From positions 1 through 47,312 of the forward strand of contig DWWT01000013.1 in assembly GCA_019119575.1 (NCBI GenBank): DNA of 47,312 nucleotides, in the 5' to 3' direction. Position numbers and translations under genes: made by a program. Numbering within the stretch: position 1 is the first letter of the stretch; every line of letters starts with the position of its first letter. This DNA is from Candidatus Enterocloster excrementipullorum (GTDB lineage Bacteria; Bacillota; Clostridia; Lachnospirales; Lachnospiraceae). Positions 1 to 8,601 of the stretch are shown piece by piece. Under the pieces are notes generated by a model, which searched no databases, had not been told where the DNA came from, and saw only the letters and a program-made list of their open reading frames with translations.

Positions 1-70
1 AATATGCGAAAAGTCATACGGGCATCCAAGACAAAAAAGTAATAATATATAGCTACATTTTGCATGACCG

Positions 71-114
71 AAAAAGCCCGTAGAGCGCCGGAATAACGGC
101 AATCTACGGACTTT
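71..114 (-). terminator. Inverted repeat, possible second terminator
   Basis: The arms CCGTAGA (78-84) and TCTACGG (103-109) pair, with AAAG/CTTT outside and a GCCG/CGGC inner pairing. Read on the minus strand the hairpin is followed by CTTTTTC. It could be a back-up terminator for the minus-strand transporter operon, or belong to a gene outside the window. Nothing else was recognised in positions 1-245. Confidence 0.45.
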
Positions 115-245
115 GGCTGTCAAAGATAGGAGTATAGCATAGTTTGCCGTATATTGCAAACATTTGTTCGGCGCATGTTCCCATTTTCCGGTCTGTTTTT
201 ATTTCAGCAGCAGGCATTCCGCTATATCATAAATTTCCATTTCCA

Positions 246-285
246 TAAAAATACCACCGGTCCCAATTTCCAACCGATGGTATTC
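246..285 (-). terminator. Intrinsic terminator of the nucleoside ABC operon
   Basis: On the minus strand an AATACCATCGGT arm pairs with ACCGGTGGTATT and is followed by a short T run. It lies just after the stop codon at 298, as expected for the end of the minus-strand transporter operon. Confidence 0.75.
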
Positions 286-297
286 TCTCATCCTATT

Positions 298-759
298 TTA
301 TTTCTGCGGGACATCCGCCCTTTCTGCTGTCTCCGCTGCTTTCTCATCCTCCGCCCGATACCTGTCCATCTGCCTCTCCAGAACATCCGCGGCCAGCCCT
401 ACGGTCTTTCTGCACCGTCCCTTGTCCAGGGCCTCATCCCAATAGCGCTCTTTTAATTCCGCGCAGAGGTCGCTTCCAAGAGTTTCCGCAAACGCCTTCA
501 TAAATGCCTCCACACGGCTGCGCGCCAGCTCTTCGGCGTGAGCGCGGGTGTGGATATACTTGCTGGAAACAGCCGCCACGCTCCCGGCACAGGCGCCGCA
601 CAGACGCCCGGCATAGCACCCGGCGCCAAATCCCCCGATGGCGAGGAGCGCTTTCTCATCCAGGCCGAGGCCGTAGTATTCATTCGCACCGCGGAGCAGA
701 CTCTCCGCACAGTTGTAATCATTCTCCAGATAATACTTCATCACCGTATCTCTTAACAT
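298..759 (-). CDS. C_GCAxxG_C_C family protein
   Basis: This 153-residue protein matches the small C_GCAxxG_C_C family, a group of Cys-rich proteins thought to be redox- or metal-related. Visible conserved features are N-C-A-E at 16-19 and the GFGAGC (43-48) and CGAC (54-57) Cys cluster. Further Cys residues are at 99 and 116. The C-terminal 30 residues are charged and probably disordered. The gene starts 4 bp after the stop of the upstream permease, so it is probably translationally coupled and the last gene of the nucleoside importer operon. Its biochemical role is unknown. A link to the transported substrate is inference from the operon only. Confidence 0.85.
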   Translation of the reverse strand: MLRDTVMKYYLENDYNCAESLLRGANEYYGLGLDEKALLAIGGFGAGCYAGRLCGACAGSVAAVSSKYIHTRAHAEELARSRVEAFMKAFAETLGSDLCAELKERYWDEALDKGRCRKTVGLAADVLERQMDRYRAEDEKAAETAERADVPQK

Positions 760-763
760 GCTC

Positions 764-1744
764 CTACCGCTCCTCCCTGAAATACGCCAATCCCAAACTT
801 GCCGGCGGCTGGTGCTCCCTCTTCTTCCGCAGACTGGTAATCACCAGCACCACAACCGTCACCACATAGGGCAGGGCCTTAAAGACCTCCTGGGCCCCCC
901 GGTCCAGGCCAGGTATATACAGATACAAAATATACAGCCCGCCGAACAGGAATGACCCCCAGATGGCATTCACCGGTTTCCAGAGAGCAAAGATAACCAG
1001 CGCAATAGCGAGCCAGCCCCGATCACCGAAGCCGTTGTTCGTCCAGGTTCCGCCAGAATACTCCATGACGAAATACAGTCCGCCCAGACCGCTGATTCCC
1101 CCGCCCAGACAGGTAGCCAGATACTTGTAGGCCGTCACATTGATGCCCGCCGCGTCCGCTGTGGCAGGGCTCTCTCCCACGGCGCGCAGATTCAGACCTT
1201 TTCGCGTCCTCGCCAGGAAGAAGGCCATGGCGATGGCCAGAAGGATAGCCAGGTACGTGAGAAAACCGTAAGAAAACAGGAGATCTCCCACCACTCCCAA
1301 GTTGGAAAGCCCCGGTATGGGCGTGCTGTAAGCCGCTCCCGTGGCCGCAACGGAGATCTGTCCCACACCGCCCGCGAGCTTTGCCAGAGATCCCCCGAAA
1401 AAGTTTCCGAAGCCCACACCGAAGGTGGTCAGTGCCAGGCCCGTCACGTTCTGATTAGCCCGCAGGCTGATGGTGAGTACGCTGTATACCAGGCCTCCCA
1501 GAGCCGCGCAGATGAAGGCGCAGACAAAGGAAATTAAAAGCCCCACGAACCCATTGGGAGTTTCCGTGGAATTTTCATACAAAAACGCGCCGATCAGCCC
1601 GGCAATGCCGCCCATATACATCATCCCCGGGATTCCCAGATTCAGGTTGCCCGATTTCTCCGTCAGAATTTCCCCCAGAGCGCCGTAGAGAATGCCGATT
1701 CCCTGACCGATGGCCCTCTGGATAAAAATAACCAAAAATCCCAT
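764..1744 (-). CDS. ABC transporter permease, nucleoside/BMP type (second permease)
   Basis: This 326-residue, highly hydrophobic protein belongs to the BPD_transp_2 permease family, and its closest functional match is the NupQ/YufQ-type subunit of guanosine and nucleoside importers. Family features include the N-terminal LYGALGEILTEKSGNLNLGI stretch at about residue 20, where the conserved glutamate/glycine-rich region precedes the membrane helices. The GESPATADAAGIN stretch near residue 190 is the cytoplasmic coupling loop that contacts the ATPase. The start has a GGAGGA ribosome-binding site, and the gene follows the first permease after only 3 bp. It should form the transmembrane heterodimer with the upstream permease. 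Confidence 0.92.
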   Translation of the reverse strand: MGFLVIFIQRAIGQGIGILYGALGEILTEKSGNLNLGIPGMMYMGGIAGLIGAFLYENSTETPNGFVGLLISFVCAFICAALGGLVYSVLTISLRANQNVTGLALTTFGVGFGNFFGGSLAKLAGGVGQISVAATGAAYSTPIPGLSNLGVVGDLLFSYGFLTYLAILLAIAMAFFLARTRKGLNLRAVGESPATADAAGINVTAYKYLATCLGGGISGLGGLYFVMEYSGGTWTNNGFGDRGWLAIALVIFALWKPVNAIWGSFLFGGLYILYLYIPGLDRGAQEVFKALPYVVTVVVLVITSLRKKREHQPPASLGLAYFREER

Positions 1745-1747
1745 ATT

Positions 1748-2878
1748 CTATGCTTCCTCCTTTCCCGCTTTTCTTTCCCTGCGGCTGCGCATTCCCACCC
1801 GGTAATTAATGAAAAATTCACAGCCCAGAATGAAGAATAAAATAATGCCCGTGATAACATCCGATGCATTTTCATTCAGATTAAACTGGGAAGCGATCTG
1901 CCCCGCTCCCTTCTGCATAAATACCAAAAAGAAGGACACCAGAATCATGGCAAAGGGGTTAAACTTGCTCAGCCAGGAAACAATGATGGCCGTAAACCCG
2001 CGGCCGCCCGCCGTGCTGGTGGAAATTGTATGGCTTGCGCCGCTCACGATGATAAATCCGGCAATTCCGCAGATGGCGCCGGACAGGGCCATGGTTCGCA
2101 TGATCACCTGCTTCACATTGATGCCCGCGTACCGCGCCGTGTTCTCGCTCTCGCCCACCACGGCAATCTCGTAACCCTGCTTGCTGTATTTCAGATAGAC
2201 AAACATAGCCAGGGTCAGCGCCAGGACAATGATCAGATTCCACCCGTAATCCAGGCCGAAGAGTTCCGGAATCCATCCGCCTCTGGTGGTGGAATTGATG
2301 GTTCCCACGGAATTGGAACCCTTGGGATTTTCCCAGAAAATAATGCAGACTGTAATCACCTGCATAGCCACATAGTTCATCATAAGGGTAAAAAGAGTCT
2401 CATTGGTATTCCAGTTGGCCTTGAAAAATGCGGGAATCAGCCCCCAGACCATGGCCGCCAGGGCGCTCACCACAAGCATCAGGGGAAGCAGGATGACAGC
2501 CGGAAGGGTATCTCCCAGGTAAATCATCATAGCCGCTGACGCCACGCCGCCGATCAGAACCTGGCCCTCTGCGCCGATATTCCAGAACCGCATTTTAAAT
2601 GCCGGTGTGATGCCGATGGCAATACACAGAAGCACCAGAGTATCCCGGATGGTCATCCATGTTCTCCGTTTGCTTCCCACCGCTCCGTCGAAAACCCCTT
2701 TATAGACCTCCAGGGGATTTAATCCCGTGAGGGCCACAATCACTATGGCACAGACCACAAGGGAGAGAAGCACCGCCGCTCCCCGGATGGCCCAGGCCTT
2801 CCACAGCTCAATGCCGTCTCTCTTCGAAATGTGCATCAAAGGCCCTTTGTTGGAAACAGCCGCCTGCTCTCTACTCAT
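1748..2878 (-). CDS. ABC transporter permease, nucleoside/BMP type (first permease)
   Basis: This 376-residue BPD_transp_2 permease is of the NupP/YufP type. It has a cytoplasmic N-terminus of about 30 residues, a first membrane helix at roughly 31-52 and several more up to residue 360. The coupling-loop motif GESENTARYAGINVKQ lies in the second half, like the GESPATADAAGIN of its partner. The C-terminus is basic, in keeping with a cytoplasmic location. Its ATG overlaps the end of the ATPase gene by 8 bp, so translation is coupled. It pairs with the downstream permease to move nucleosides delivered by the BMP lipoprotein. The exact substrate cannot be told from the sequence. Confidence 0.92.
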   Translation of the reverse strand: MSREQAAVSNKGPLMHISKRDGIELWKAWAIRGAAVLLSLVVCAIVIVALTGLNPLEVYKGVFDGAVGSKRRTWMTIRDTLVLLCIAIGITPAFKMRFWNIGAEGQVLIGGVASAAMMIYLGDTLPAVILLPLMLVVSALAAMVWGLIPAFFKANWNTNETLFTLMMNYVAMQVITVCIIFWENPKGSNSVGTINSTTRGGWIPELFGLDYGWNLIIVLALTLAMFVYLKYSKQGYEIAVVGESENTARYAGINVKQVIMRTMALSGAICGIAGFIIVSGASHTISTSTAGGRGFTAIIVSWLSKFNPFAMILVSFFLVFMQKGAGQIASQFNLNENASDVITGIILFFILGCEFFINYRVGMRSRRERKAGKEEA

Positions 2879-4403
2879 CCTGTCCGCCTCCTGTCCTTGT
2901 CATCATAAGTCCGATCTGCTCCTTGGTGACCGTTCTGCCGTCCACGATTCCGCTTAGCTGCCCGCCGCAGAGAACCAGTATCCGGTCGCACAGCTCCAGA
3001 AGCACATCCAGATCCTCTCCCACACAGATCACCGCCGCCCCCTGTTTTTTCTGTTCATTCAGCAGATGATAGATGGTGTAGGAAGAATTGATATCCAGTC
3101 CGCGGACCGGATAGGCCACCATGAGGACCTTGGGGTTGGAGGCGATCTCCCGCCCTACCAGAACCTTCTGCACATTTCCTCCGGAAAGCTTGCGCACAGG
3201 CGTGCTCACCCCGGGCGTCACCACCTCCAGCTCCTCGATAATGTGCTCCGCCAGGCTTCTCGGCTTCTTCCTGTCCGCAAAGAACAGACGGCCTCCCCGG
3301 TAGCCCCGAAGCATCATATTGTCTGTCATGTCCATAGAGCCTACCAGCCCCATGCCCAGGCGGTCCTCCGGCACAAAGGAGAGCTTTACGCCCAGATTGC
3401 TGATAGCCGCCGCGGACATGCCCGCCAGGTTCTTCTCGCCGCCCTCCGGCGGAAAATAGGTGATGCTGCCCGCCTCCAGAGCCTGGAGGCCCGCAATGGA
3501 TTCCAGAAGTTCCTTTTGGCCGCTTCCCGCAATGCCTGCCACACCCAGGATCTCCCCGCTCATGGCAGTAAAGGACACGTTGTCCAGGGTTTTCACGCCC
3601 TCTTTGTTCACGCAGGTAAGCCCTTCTGCCTTTAACCGCAGCTGTGGATCCACAGGCTCGGGGCGCTCGATATTCAAATCCACCTTTTTGCCCACCATCA
3701 TCTCCGTCAGGGACTCCTCCGTGGCCTGGGCAGTCTCCACCGTGCCCACATATTGACCCCTGCGCAGAACGGCAACCCGGTCGGACAATGTCAGAACCTC
3801 GTGAAGCTTGTGGGTGATAATAATAATGGAATGGCCTGCCTCCCGCATATTCCGCAGCACGGCAAAGAGCTTCTCCGTCTCCTGGGGAGTCAGCACTGCC
3901 GTTGGCTCATCCAGTATAAGGATGTCCACGCCCCGGTAAAGGAGCTTTACGATCTCCACCGTCTGCTTCTGGGAGACGGACATGGTATAAATCTTCTGTT
4001 CCGGATCCAGTTCAAACCCATACTTCTCCGTCAGCTCCCGGATCCTCGCAGAAACCGCCTTCATGTCCAGAACTTCCTTTCCGGGCAGACCCAGGATAAT
4101 GTTCTCCCCGGCAGTGAGGACATCCACCAGCTTAAAATGCTGATGGATCATTCCGATCCCCAGGGCGAAGGAGTCCTTGGGCGAACGGATGGAAACTTCC
4201 CTTCCGTTCACAAAGATTTGCCCCTCATCCGGATAATAGATGCCGGAAATCATATTCATGAGGGTGGTCTTTCCGCTCCCGTTCTCCCCCAGCACAGAGA
4301 GAATCTCTCCCCGCCGGACAGACAGGCTGACCTTGTCATTGGCTGTTACCTTGCCGAATCGTTTTGTAATATTCTTTAACTCGATTGCTGCTTCGCCGCT
4401 CAT
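2871..4403 (-). CDS. ABC transporter ATP-binding protein, two NBDs, nucleoside/BMP type
   Basis: This 510-residue protein has two fused nucleotide-binding domains, as in the NupO/YufO and sugar-type (RbsA-like) ATPases. The first domain is intact: Walker A GENGSGKT at 39-46, signature SVSQKQ near 142 and Walker B ILILDEPTAVL near 165. The second is degenerate, with GIAGSGQKE at the Walker A position and VAYPVRGLD at Walker B, while its LSGGNVQK signature is kept. This asymmetry is normal for the family. The ATG at 4403 was chosen because GGAGG lies 6 nt upstream. An in-frame TTG at 4409 directly abuts that site and is unlikely to be used. It energises the two downstream permeases. Confidence 0.93.
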   Translation of the reverse strand: MSGEAAIELKNITKRFGKVTANDKVSLSVRRGEILSVLGENGSGKTTLMNMISGIYYPDEGQIFVNGREVSIRSPKDSFALGIGMIHQHFKLVDVLTAGENIILGLPGKEVLDMKAVSARIRELTEKYGFELDPEQKIYTMSVSQKQTVEIVKLLYRGVDILILDEPTAVLTPQETEKLFAVLRNMREAGHSIIIITHKLHEVLTLSDRVAVLRRGQYVGTVETAQATEESLTEMMVGKKVDLNIERPEPVDPQLRLKAEGLTCVNKEGVKTLDNVSFTAMSGEILGVAGIAGSGQKELLESIAGLQALEAGSITYFPPEGGEKNLAGMSAAAISNLGVKLSFVPEDRLGMGLVGSMDMTDNMMLRGYRGGRLFFADRKKPRSLAEHIIEELEVVTPGVSTPVRKLSGGNVQKVLVGREIASNPKVLMVAYPVRGLDINSSYTIYHLLNEQKKQGAAVICVGEDLDVLLELCDRILVLCGGQLSGIVDGRTVTKEQIGLMMTRTGGGQDE

Positions 4404-4493
4404 CGGCAACCTCCATTCCTCTTCCTATGCGTAATCATTACAGGCGGCCGCATCTCATCCGGCAGCCAGGTATTTTTTGTCTCTCTAACCCAG

Positions 4494-4523
4494 AAAAGCG
4501 GAGCCAGAAAACCTTGGCTCCGC
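4494..4523 (-). terminator. Hairpin between lipoprotein and ATPase genes
   Basis: GCGGAGCCA and TGGCTCCGC form a perfect 9-bp stem with an 8-nt loop, followed on the minus strand by only TTTTC. The weak T run suggests partial termination. That would let the substrate-binding lipoprotein be made in excess over the ATPase and permeases, a common arrangement in ABC operons. Confidence 0.6.
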
Positions 4524-4575
4524 CTTTCCCTTTGCATGTCACAGGGCGGCCCATTTGCGGAGGGGCCGCTGCCGG

Positions 4576-5868
4576 TTAGTTGTCAATGGTAGTAATTCCA
4601 TCGATCAGAATATCAAACGCAGGCGCGGAAGCGAATTCGGACTCGTGGAAATATCCGTCGGAGATATACTCAATATCGCTTCCCTCTTTCTTATATGTGG
4701 TCAGAGTCTCGCCGTTCACTGTCCAGGTAGATGTGTCAAATACGTGGAGCTCGCCGGAAGCCAGCTGGGCCTCTACCTCTGCCACTTTCTCGGCAGTTCC
4801 GGGAGCAACTGCGGCCTCATTTAACTCCGTAATGCGCACAGCGCCGTCAGAGAAGCCCTTGCACCAGTCAACAGGGATCTCTGTTCCATCAATCATGGAC
4901 TGTACCGCAAAGGTTACATAGGCACCCCAGTCATTGGATGCGGATGTAAGAGCCTGGGTGGGAGCCGTGGCGATCATGGAAATATTGTAGCCCACACAGG
5001 GAACACCGGCTGCCTCACAAGCCGTAGGAGCTCCTGTGGTATCCGCATGCTGGCTGATCAGCACGCAGCCATCGGAGATCAGAGCGTCAGCCACCTCTTT
5101 CTCCAGATCGAAGCTTGCCCAGCTGTTGGTGTACTTCACTTCCATCGTTGCGCTGGGGCATACGGAGCGCACGCCAAGGAAGAAGGAAGTATATCCGCTG
5201 ATCACTTCAGCATAGGGATACGCGCCCACATAACCGATCTTGCAGGTATCCTCGGTAATCGTTCCGTCCTCAATCATCTGGTTCAATTTAAGTCCTGCCA
5301 CCACACCGGACACATAGCGTGCCTCATAGATGGACGTAAAATAGTTGTGCATATTCGGCAGACCGCTGGAAGCAGCCTGGAAGCCTGTCGCATGGCAGAA
5401 CTGCACATCCGGGTACTCCTTGGCAGCCTCGATAATGTAGGACTCATGGCCGAAGCTGTTTGCGAACACAATCTGGCATCCCTGATCCGCCAGGTCCATC
5501 GCCGCATCCGCCGCTGTCTCGTCTTCGGGGATATTCCACTTCACGATCAGCTGGTCATCGGAAAGTCCCAGGGCCTCCTGCATCTCCTTGGCGCCCGCAT
5601 AGTGCGCTGCCGTGTAGCCCTCGTTCTCATCGCCGATGTAGACAAAACCGATCTTTAAGTCCTCCGGAGCAATTCCCTCTCCTGTGGCCGCCGCTGTCTC
5701 CTCGGCCTCGCCGGAAGCATCCTCCGCGGCTTCTGTTTCTGCTGCTGCGGTGGTCTCCTCGGCCTGTGTCTCCGCTGCGGTGGTCTCCTCTGAAGAGGAA
5801 CCGCAGGCTGCCAGGGACAGAACCATCACGCCTGCCAATGCTGCGCTTGCTGCTTTTTTCAGTCTCAT
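4576..5868 (-). CDS. BMP family ABC transporter substrate-binding lipoprotein
   Basis: This 430-residue protein is the extracellular solute receptor of the importer. It has a classical lipoprotein signal: a basic start, a hydrophobic core and LSLAAC with the lipidated Cys at residue 22. A low-complexity Glu/Ala/Thr linker (about 23-68) follows, then a BMP domain (PF02608-like) starting at KIGFVYIGDENEGYTAAH. BMP proteins such as NupN/YufN and PnrA bind purine or other nucleosides. The frame stays open upstream to 6063. The start was set at 5868 because GGAGGAGAG lies just upstream and the signal peptide begins there. The operon promoter and a structured leader precede it. Confidence 0.94.
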   Translation of the reverse strand: MRLKKAASAALAGVMVLSLAACGSSSEETTAAETQAEETTAAAETEAAEDASGEAEETAAATGEGIAPEDLKIGFVYIGDENEGYTAAHYAGAKEMQEALGLSDDQLIVKWNIPEDETAADAAMDLADQGCQIVFANSFGHESYIIEAAKEYPDVQFCHATGFQAASSGLPNMHNYFTSIYEARYVSGVVAGLKLNQMIEDGTITEDTCKIGYVGAYPYAEVISGYTSFFLGVRSVCPSATMEVKYTNSWASFDLEKEVADALISDGCVLISQHADTTGAPTACEAAGVPCVGYNISMIATAPTQALTSASNDWGAYVTFAVQSMIDGTEIPVDWCKGFSDGAVRITELNEAAVAPGTAEKVAEVEAQLASGELHVFDTSTWTVNGETLTTYKKEGSDIEYISDGYFHESEFASAPAFDILIDGITTIDN

Positions 5869-5895
5869 AATCTCTCCTCCATCAAGTGATGACAG

Positions 5896-6033
5896 GCCAG
5901 ACAAAAAGACGCCAGGTCTGGCTTGTCCAATATCCCTGACGTTATCAAGCTGTCCTATCAAAAAATATGTATCTCGTATCGCTGATACATGGTTACTCTT
6001 CGTGGGCAGGTGAATCCCCTTGTCCACTAAGGG
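5896..6033 (-). promoter_or_regulatory. Structured 5' leader with intrinsic terminator (riboswitch candidate)
   Basis: The roughly 160-nt leader contains these elements in order on the minus strand. A CCCTT/AAGGG hairpin lies at 6033-6017. A perfect 7-bp ATGTATC/GATACAT hairpin lies at 5990-5967. A terminator (5927-5903) follows, with GAC..GCCA pairing TGGC-GTC and then TTTTT. The terminator 5' arm (5925-5921, CAAGC) can instead pair with GCTTG at 5950-5946, an antiterminator geometry. GCCAGAC (5922-5916) can also pair with GTCTGGC (5902-5896). This is the layout of a transcription-attenuating riboswitch. It does not show the purine riboswitch core, and I cannot assign a class. Confidence 0.55.
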
Positions 6034-6035
6034 TA

Positions 6036-6063
6036 AGTATAACATGTTTTCATCCAATGTCAA
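6036..6063 (-). promoter_or_regulatory. Sigma-A promoter of the nucleoside ABC operon
   Basis: On the minus strand a perfect TTGACA (6063-6058) and TATACT (6041-6036) are separated by 16 bp. Transcription should start near 6030, about 160 nt ahead of the lipoprotein start codon. Confidence 0.8.
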
Positions 6064-6117
6064 TATAATACGGCAGATTCTCCCATCCGCCGCATGGGGA
6101 ACCTGCCGCCTGCGCTC

Positions 6118-6402
6118 CTACATTCCCTGTCCTGCCGGTCCCCAAAAGACCTCGCACATAATTCCTGCTCCCAGCCGGAAGCCGTCCCCGAAGGTCTGGG
6201 TCTTCTCAATGTATGTGAGCTCCAGGTAATGCTCCATCAGCTTATCAAATTCCTGACGCGTCTCCTCGTCCAGCTTCTTTGTAAACGCGTCCATCTCCCT
6301 AAGGGATATGCCGCAGAGCTCCTCATACCGCGGATTGCCCTCCACTGCGTGCTCTGCCGGCACAATCTCGCCCGCATACAGCCTGCTTAAAATCGGTTCC
6401 AT
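6118..6402 (-). CDS. DUF6809 family small protein
   Basis: This 94-residue protein of unknown function resembles the DUF6809 family found in Clostridia. It is predicted to be soluble and helical. The N-terminal MEPILSRLYAGEIVPAEHAV resembles family members, as does the FDKLMEHYLEL helix with a later GFRLGA(G)IM segment. It has no signal peptide or membrane helix. The ATG has an AGGCAGG sequence about 10 nt upstream. It lies downstream of ftsH on the same strand but is separated by a large inverted repeat, so it is probably transcribed on its own. No function is claimed. Confidence 0.7.
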   Translation of the reverse strand: MEPILSRLYAGEIVPAEHAVEGNPRYEELCGISLREMDAFTKKLDEETRQEFDKLMEHYLELTYIEKTQTFGDGFRLGAGIMCEVFWGPAGQGM

Positions 6403-6459
6403 CTTTTTCTACCTGCCTTTCTTTGCCCGCTCCTCTCCTATGTACATTTTTAGAATAAC

Positions 6460-6518
6460 ACAGCCCGCAGGCAAATGCAATCGAACAAAACCTTACGATT
6501 GCCCCGCCTGCGGGCTGT
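6460..6518. repeat. Long inverted repeat downstream of ftsH
   Basis: The arms ACAGCCCGCAGGC (6460-6472) and GCCTGCGGGCTGT (6506-6518) are a perfect 13-bp match. An inner CAATCG/CGATTG pair (6478-6483 with 6496-6501) extends the hairpin. It probably terminates ftsH transcription, although the T run on the minus strand is poor. Confidence 0.55.
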
Positions 6519-6564
6519 AAAAAGACCATACGCTTTTTATCTTTTTCCTCCGGGAAAGGCCGGA

Positions 6565-8433
6565 CTATGCCGGCTCACCCGCCTCCGTCTTCTTTTCAAA
6601 AATATCCATAAATTCCTCGCCGGTGATGGTCTCCTTCTCCAGAAGATACGCCGCGATTTCGTGAAGTTTCCCCTCATTCTCCCGCAGAATGGAGAGCGCC
6701 TTCTCGTGCTGCTCCTTCACGATCTTCACCACCTGCTCGTCGATGGCCCGGGCTGTCTCCGGTGAGCAGGCCAGGGAAGTATCTCCGCCCAGGTACTGGT
6801 TGTTCACCGTCTCCATGGCCACCATATCAAACTCCTCCGTCATGCCATACCGGGTAACCATGGCCCGTGCCAGCTTGGTAGCCTGTTCGATATCATTGGA
6901 AGCTCCGGTGGTGATGGAATGGAAAATCAGCTCCTCCGCCGCCCGGCCGCCTGTGTAGGTGGCGATCTTATTTAACGCCTCCTCCCGGCTCATCAGGTAG
7001 CGCTCGCCCTCATCCACCTGCATGGTGTAGCCGAGCGCGCCGGATGTCCTGGGAATAATGGTGATCTTCTGCACCGGGGCGGAATGGCTCTGGCAGGCCG
7101 CCACCAGGGCATGCCCCACCTCGTGGTAAGCCACAATCTTTCTCTCGTGAGGCGGAATCACCGCATTCTTCTTCTGGTAGCCTGCGATGACAGTCTCCAC
7201 ACTCTCCTGGAGGTCTTCCTGGATTACGATCTGCCGGCCCATGCGCACGGCCCGCAGGGCCGCCTCATTGATAATATTGGCAAGCTCCGCGCCGCTGGCG
7301 CCCGCCGTAGCCCTGGCGATGGCATTGTAATCCACATCCTCGCCCATCTTCACTTTCCTGCCGTGAACCCGGAGAATGGCCTCTCTGCCCTTCATATCCG
7401 GAAGTTCCACGGGCACCCGCCGGTCAAAACGTCCCGGGCGCAGAAGCGCGGGGTCAAGAGATTCGGGACGGTTGGTTGCAGCCAGAATGACCACGCCTTT
7501 CTTTCCGTCAAATCCGTCCATCTCCGTGAGCAGCTGGTTCAAGGTCTGCTCCCTCTCATCATTGCCGCCCATGCCGCCGCCGTCACGCTTCTTTCCGATG
7601 GTATCAATCTCATCGATAAACACGATACAGGGGGCCTTCTCATTTGCCTGCTTAAACAAATCCCTAACCTTCGCCGCGCCCATACCCACGAACATCTCTA
7701 CAAATTCCGAACCGGAGATGGAGAAGAAAGGAACATGGGCCTCTCCTGCTACTGCTCTTGCAAGCAGCGTCTTGCCAGTTCCGGGAGGGCCTACCAGGAG
7801 CGCTCCCTTGGGAAGGCTTGCGCCGATATCCGCGTACTTCTGGGGATTGTGAAGAAAATCTACAATCTCTTTTAACGCGTCCTTTGCCTCTTCCTCCCCT
7901 GCCACGTCTTCAAAGGTAACGCCGGTTTCTTTCTCCGCATATATCTTGGCATTCGACTTTCCAAATGTCATGGCCGGGTTGCCGCCCATGCGCTTGGCAA
8001 GCATCCGTGTCATAATCTGTCCGATAATTACAAACATCAAAATGGGGAAAATCCAGCTCAAAAGGAAATTTATAAGCGGAGAGGCCTCCTCTATGATTTC
8101 CCTCGAATAATTGGAAACTCCCGCGTCAGCCAGCCGTTTGGCCAAGCTGTCCTGGGTCAGCATGTTTCCCGTCTTATACACAACCGGCCACTGCTGATCC
8201 TTCGTGGTATACTGGATCTCCTCAAACGTATTGTCCACATATACATCTTCTACATTTCCCGCATCCAGCTGCTTTGTGAATTCATTAAACGGCACCTCCA
8301 CCGAATGATTGGTAATCACGGGGAACACCAGGGCGTTCAGCACAACCACAATGAGCAGGACGAGAAAATAATAGTAGATAAAAGGCTTTTTATTATTTAA
8401 ATCCCTTTTGCCTCCGCTATTGCTCGTACTCAT
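6565..8433 (-). CDS. ftsH: ATP-dependent zinc metalloprotease FtsH
   Basis: This 622-residue membrane protease degrades misfolded or unassembled membrane proteins and some regulators. It has membrane helices at about 17-40 and 118-143 flanking a short extracytoplasmic region. The AAA+ module has Walker A GPPGTGKT (215-222), Walker B VFIDEID (271-277) and a second region of homology with the arginine fingers near 332-338. The M41 protease domain has HEVGH at 437-441, the zinc-binding HExxH. Length and order are normal for FtsH. It is transcribed alone from its own promoter, divergent from a MarR gene. FtsH works as a hexamer. Confidence 0.98.
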   Translation of the reverse strand: MSTSNSGGKRDLNNKKPFIYYYFLVLLIVVVLNALVFPVITNHSVEVPFNEFTKQLDAGNVEDVYVDNTFEEIQYTTKDQQWPVVYKTGNMLTQDSLAKRLADAGVSNYSREIIEEASPLINFLLSWIFPILMFVIIGQIMTRMLAKRMGGNPAMTFGKSNAKIYAEKETGVTFEDVAGEEEAKDALKEIVDFLHNPQKYADIGASLPKGALLVGPPGTGKTLLARAVAGEAHVPFFSISGSEFVEMFVGMGAAKVRDLFKQANEKAPCIVFIDEIDTIGKKRDGGGMGGNDEREQTLNQLLTEMDGFDGKKGVVILAATNRPESLDPALLRPGRFDRRVPVELPDMKGREAILRVHGRKVKMGEDVDYNAIARATAGASGAELANIINEAALRAVRMGRQIVIQEDLQESVETVIAGYQKKNAVIPPHERKIVAYHEVGHALVAACQSHSAPVQKITIIPRTSGALGYTMQVDEGERYLMSREEALNKIATYTGGRAAEELIFHSITTGASNDIEQATKLARAMVTRYGMTEEFDMVAMETVNNQYLGGDTSLACSPETARAIDEQVVKIVKEQHEKALSILRENEGKLHEIAAYLLEKETITGEEFMDIFEKKTEAGEPA

Positions 8434-8481
8434 AAATAGTATCTCCTTTTCTTAAATGCAATTATTTTGCTCTGCTCTTCT

Positions 8482-8510
8482 TTTATAATACCGCGGAAAT
8501 TATTTGTCAA
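8482..8510 (-). promoter_or_regulatory. ftsH promoter
   Basis: On the minus strand TTGACA (8510-8505) and TATAAA (8487-8482) are separated by 17 bp, about 50 nt ahead of the ftsH start codon. Confidence 0.7.
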
Positions 8511-8547
8511 TAGCTTATAGTAAACTTTTATTTACTTTTAATGATTA

Positions 8548-8576
8548 TTGACTTTTCCTTTTTGATATGGTAAAAC
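8548..8576 (+). promoter_or_regulatory. Promoter of the marR-type gene at 8602
   Basis: TTGACT (8548-8553) and TAAAAC (8571-8576) are spaced by 17 bp. The site lies just before a GGAGG ribosome-binding site at 8589 and the ATG at 8602. Confidence 0.55.
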
Positions 8577-8601
8577 GGATACCAGAAAGGAGGGCTATGC
8601 C

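Noticed and set aside
154-456. A 100-codon plus-strand frame
   Set aside because: It has no ribosome-binding site and overlaps the terminator and 3' end of the C_GCAxxG_C_C gene.
5896-6041. Purine, TPP, T-box or glycine riboswitch in the BMP leader
   Set aside because: The conserved cores of these classes were looked for by eye and not found.
5869-6063. A 65-residue N-terminal extension of the BMP lipoprotein
   Set aside because: The frame is open, but it begins at the promoter, contains the leader terminator, and would destroy the lipoprotein signal peptide.
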